DNA of 64,000 nt from Halovivax gelatinilyticus (lineage in GTDB: Archaea > Halobacteriota > Halobacteria > Halobacteriales > Natrialbaceae). Positions within the stretch are counted from its first letter, which is position 1, and each line of letters starts with the position of its first letter. The position numbers and the translations under genes are program-made. The stretch covers positions 1,935,992 to 1,999,991 of the forward strand of contig NZ_CP101322.1 of the NCBI RefSeq assembly GCF_024300625.1, read 5' to 3'. Of the stretch, positions 63,622 through 64,000 are shown piece after piece. The notes beneath the pieces were generated by a model. The model searched no databases, was not told the origin of the DNA, and saw only the letters and a program-made list of their open reading frames with translations.

Positions 63622-64000
63622 GAGCCGTCACCTCCCGTCGAGACGCTCGCCTCCAGGTCGGCGCTGTCTGACTCCGGCCGGCTGATGTAGCCGCGACGGA
63701 GCGCTCGTTCTAGCGCCACTGTCCGGTGGGTCTCGGCGCACTCGAGTTCGAAGGTGACGTTGACCGAGATGTCACCGACTGCTTCGAGTTCGCCTTTGTT
63801 TTCGAGCGATCGGATCGCTTCTGCCGCCTTCGTCTCGGCGTGCTGGCGCGTGATCGAGAGGGCGTCTCGTTCCCAATCGGAGTCGGGTTCCGGGTCGCGT
63901 TCGGCTCCGAGACACTCGGTGAGGTGGGTTCGAACGACGCCGTAGGAGACGAAATCGGCTTCCAGTTCGTCGATCGGAACCCCGTCGGTCCGGAGCGACG
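63618..64000 (-). CDS. rdfA: Rod-determining factor RdfA, C-terminal part (partial)
   Basis: The frame runs off the right edge; 126 C-terminal residues are visible. They read TDGVPIDELEADFVSYGVVRTHLTE, then a charged helical stretch (QHAETKAAEAIRSLENKGEL) and a beta part DISVNVTFELEC, ending SVSTGGDGS. The first block matches the middle of RdfA, a protein needed for the rod shape of Haloferax cells. RdfA proteins often have a metal-binding Cys cluster at the end; only one Cys is seen here. The stop overlaps the start of the SMC-related gene by four bases, matching the arrangement known in other Halobacteria. Confidence 0.78.
   Translation of the reverse strand, partial: SLRTDGVPIDELEADFVSYGVVRTHLTECLGAERDPEPDSDWERDALSITRQHAETKAAEAIRSLENKGELEAVGDISVNVTFELECAETHRTVALERALRRGYISRPESDSADLEASVSTGGDGS

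Noticed and set aside
1-64000. tRNA, rRNA, CRISPR arrays and insertion sequences
   Set aside because: No tRNA-like arm patterns, regular spacer-repeat arrays, or transposase motifs with terminal repeats were seen on either strand.

Overview
The window is chromosomal DNA of a haloarchaeon (class Halobacteria). The evidence is high GC, strongly acidic proteins, archaeal TATA-like boxes about 25-30 bases ahead of many start codons (leaderless mRNAs), an Orc1/Cdc6 initiator, an archaeal SUI1/eIF1 protein, a Tat-exported protein, and at the right edge the pair of an archaea-specific SMC-related ATPase and the rod-determining factor RdfA. No rRNA, tRNA, IS element or CRISPR array was recognised.

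Region 1 (1-9.7 kb) is mostly housekeeping: the tail of an unidentified gene, uvrC, a membrane protein, an ABC exporter operon, a membrane protein divergent from a winged-helix regulator, a SUI1 protein, a GNAT acetyltransferase and a trans-sulfuration PLP enzyme. A PIN/ribbon-helix-helix toxin-antitoxin pair follows. It is flanked by a 30-base direct repeat of the 3' end of the PLP enzyme gene, which looks like the footprint of a small insertion. The sequence TCAAA-N6-TTTGA occurs in the promoters of both the ABC exporter and the regulator.

Region 2 (9.7-37 kb) is accessory. A 1459-residue exported protein carries a von Willebrand A domain and calcium-type (thrombospondin 3) repeats. It is followed by the most unusual element of the window: a tightly packed leftward operon (36183 to 15092) of five very large proteins of 1095, 1214, 1378, 2539 and 750 residues plus a 51-codon ORF. 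One is a DUF6603 protein. Three others carry conserved blocks that I associate with uncharacterised large bacterial proteins. The first has a hydrophobic hairpin and a following motif like those of membrane-acting type VI effectors. Its function is unknown; it is the best candidate here for an undescribed multi-protein system.

Region 3 (37-45 kb) returns to housekeeping and small genes: uvrB, a Tat-exported DUF4397 protein, a small helical protein, a DUF5518-like membrane protein, an Orc1/Cdc6 protein, a DUF378 protein and a MutS-family ATPase with helix-hairpin-helix motifs.

Region 4 (45.4-61.8 kb) is a catabolic island for CoA-activated organic acids: two family III CoA-transferases, two acyl-CoA dehydrogenases, two MmgE/PrpD proteins, two MaoC-like hot-dog proteins, two AMP-forming acyl-CoA ligases, an amidase, a luciferase-like flavin/F420 oxidoreductase and an Lrp/AsnC-type regulator. 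Most genes are separate leaderless transcription units, and pairs of them share near-identical promoters, which suggests coordinated control. The window ends with the SMC-related ATPase and the 3' part of rdfA.
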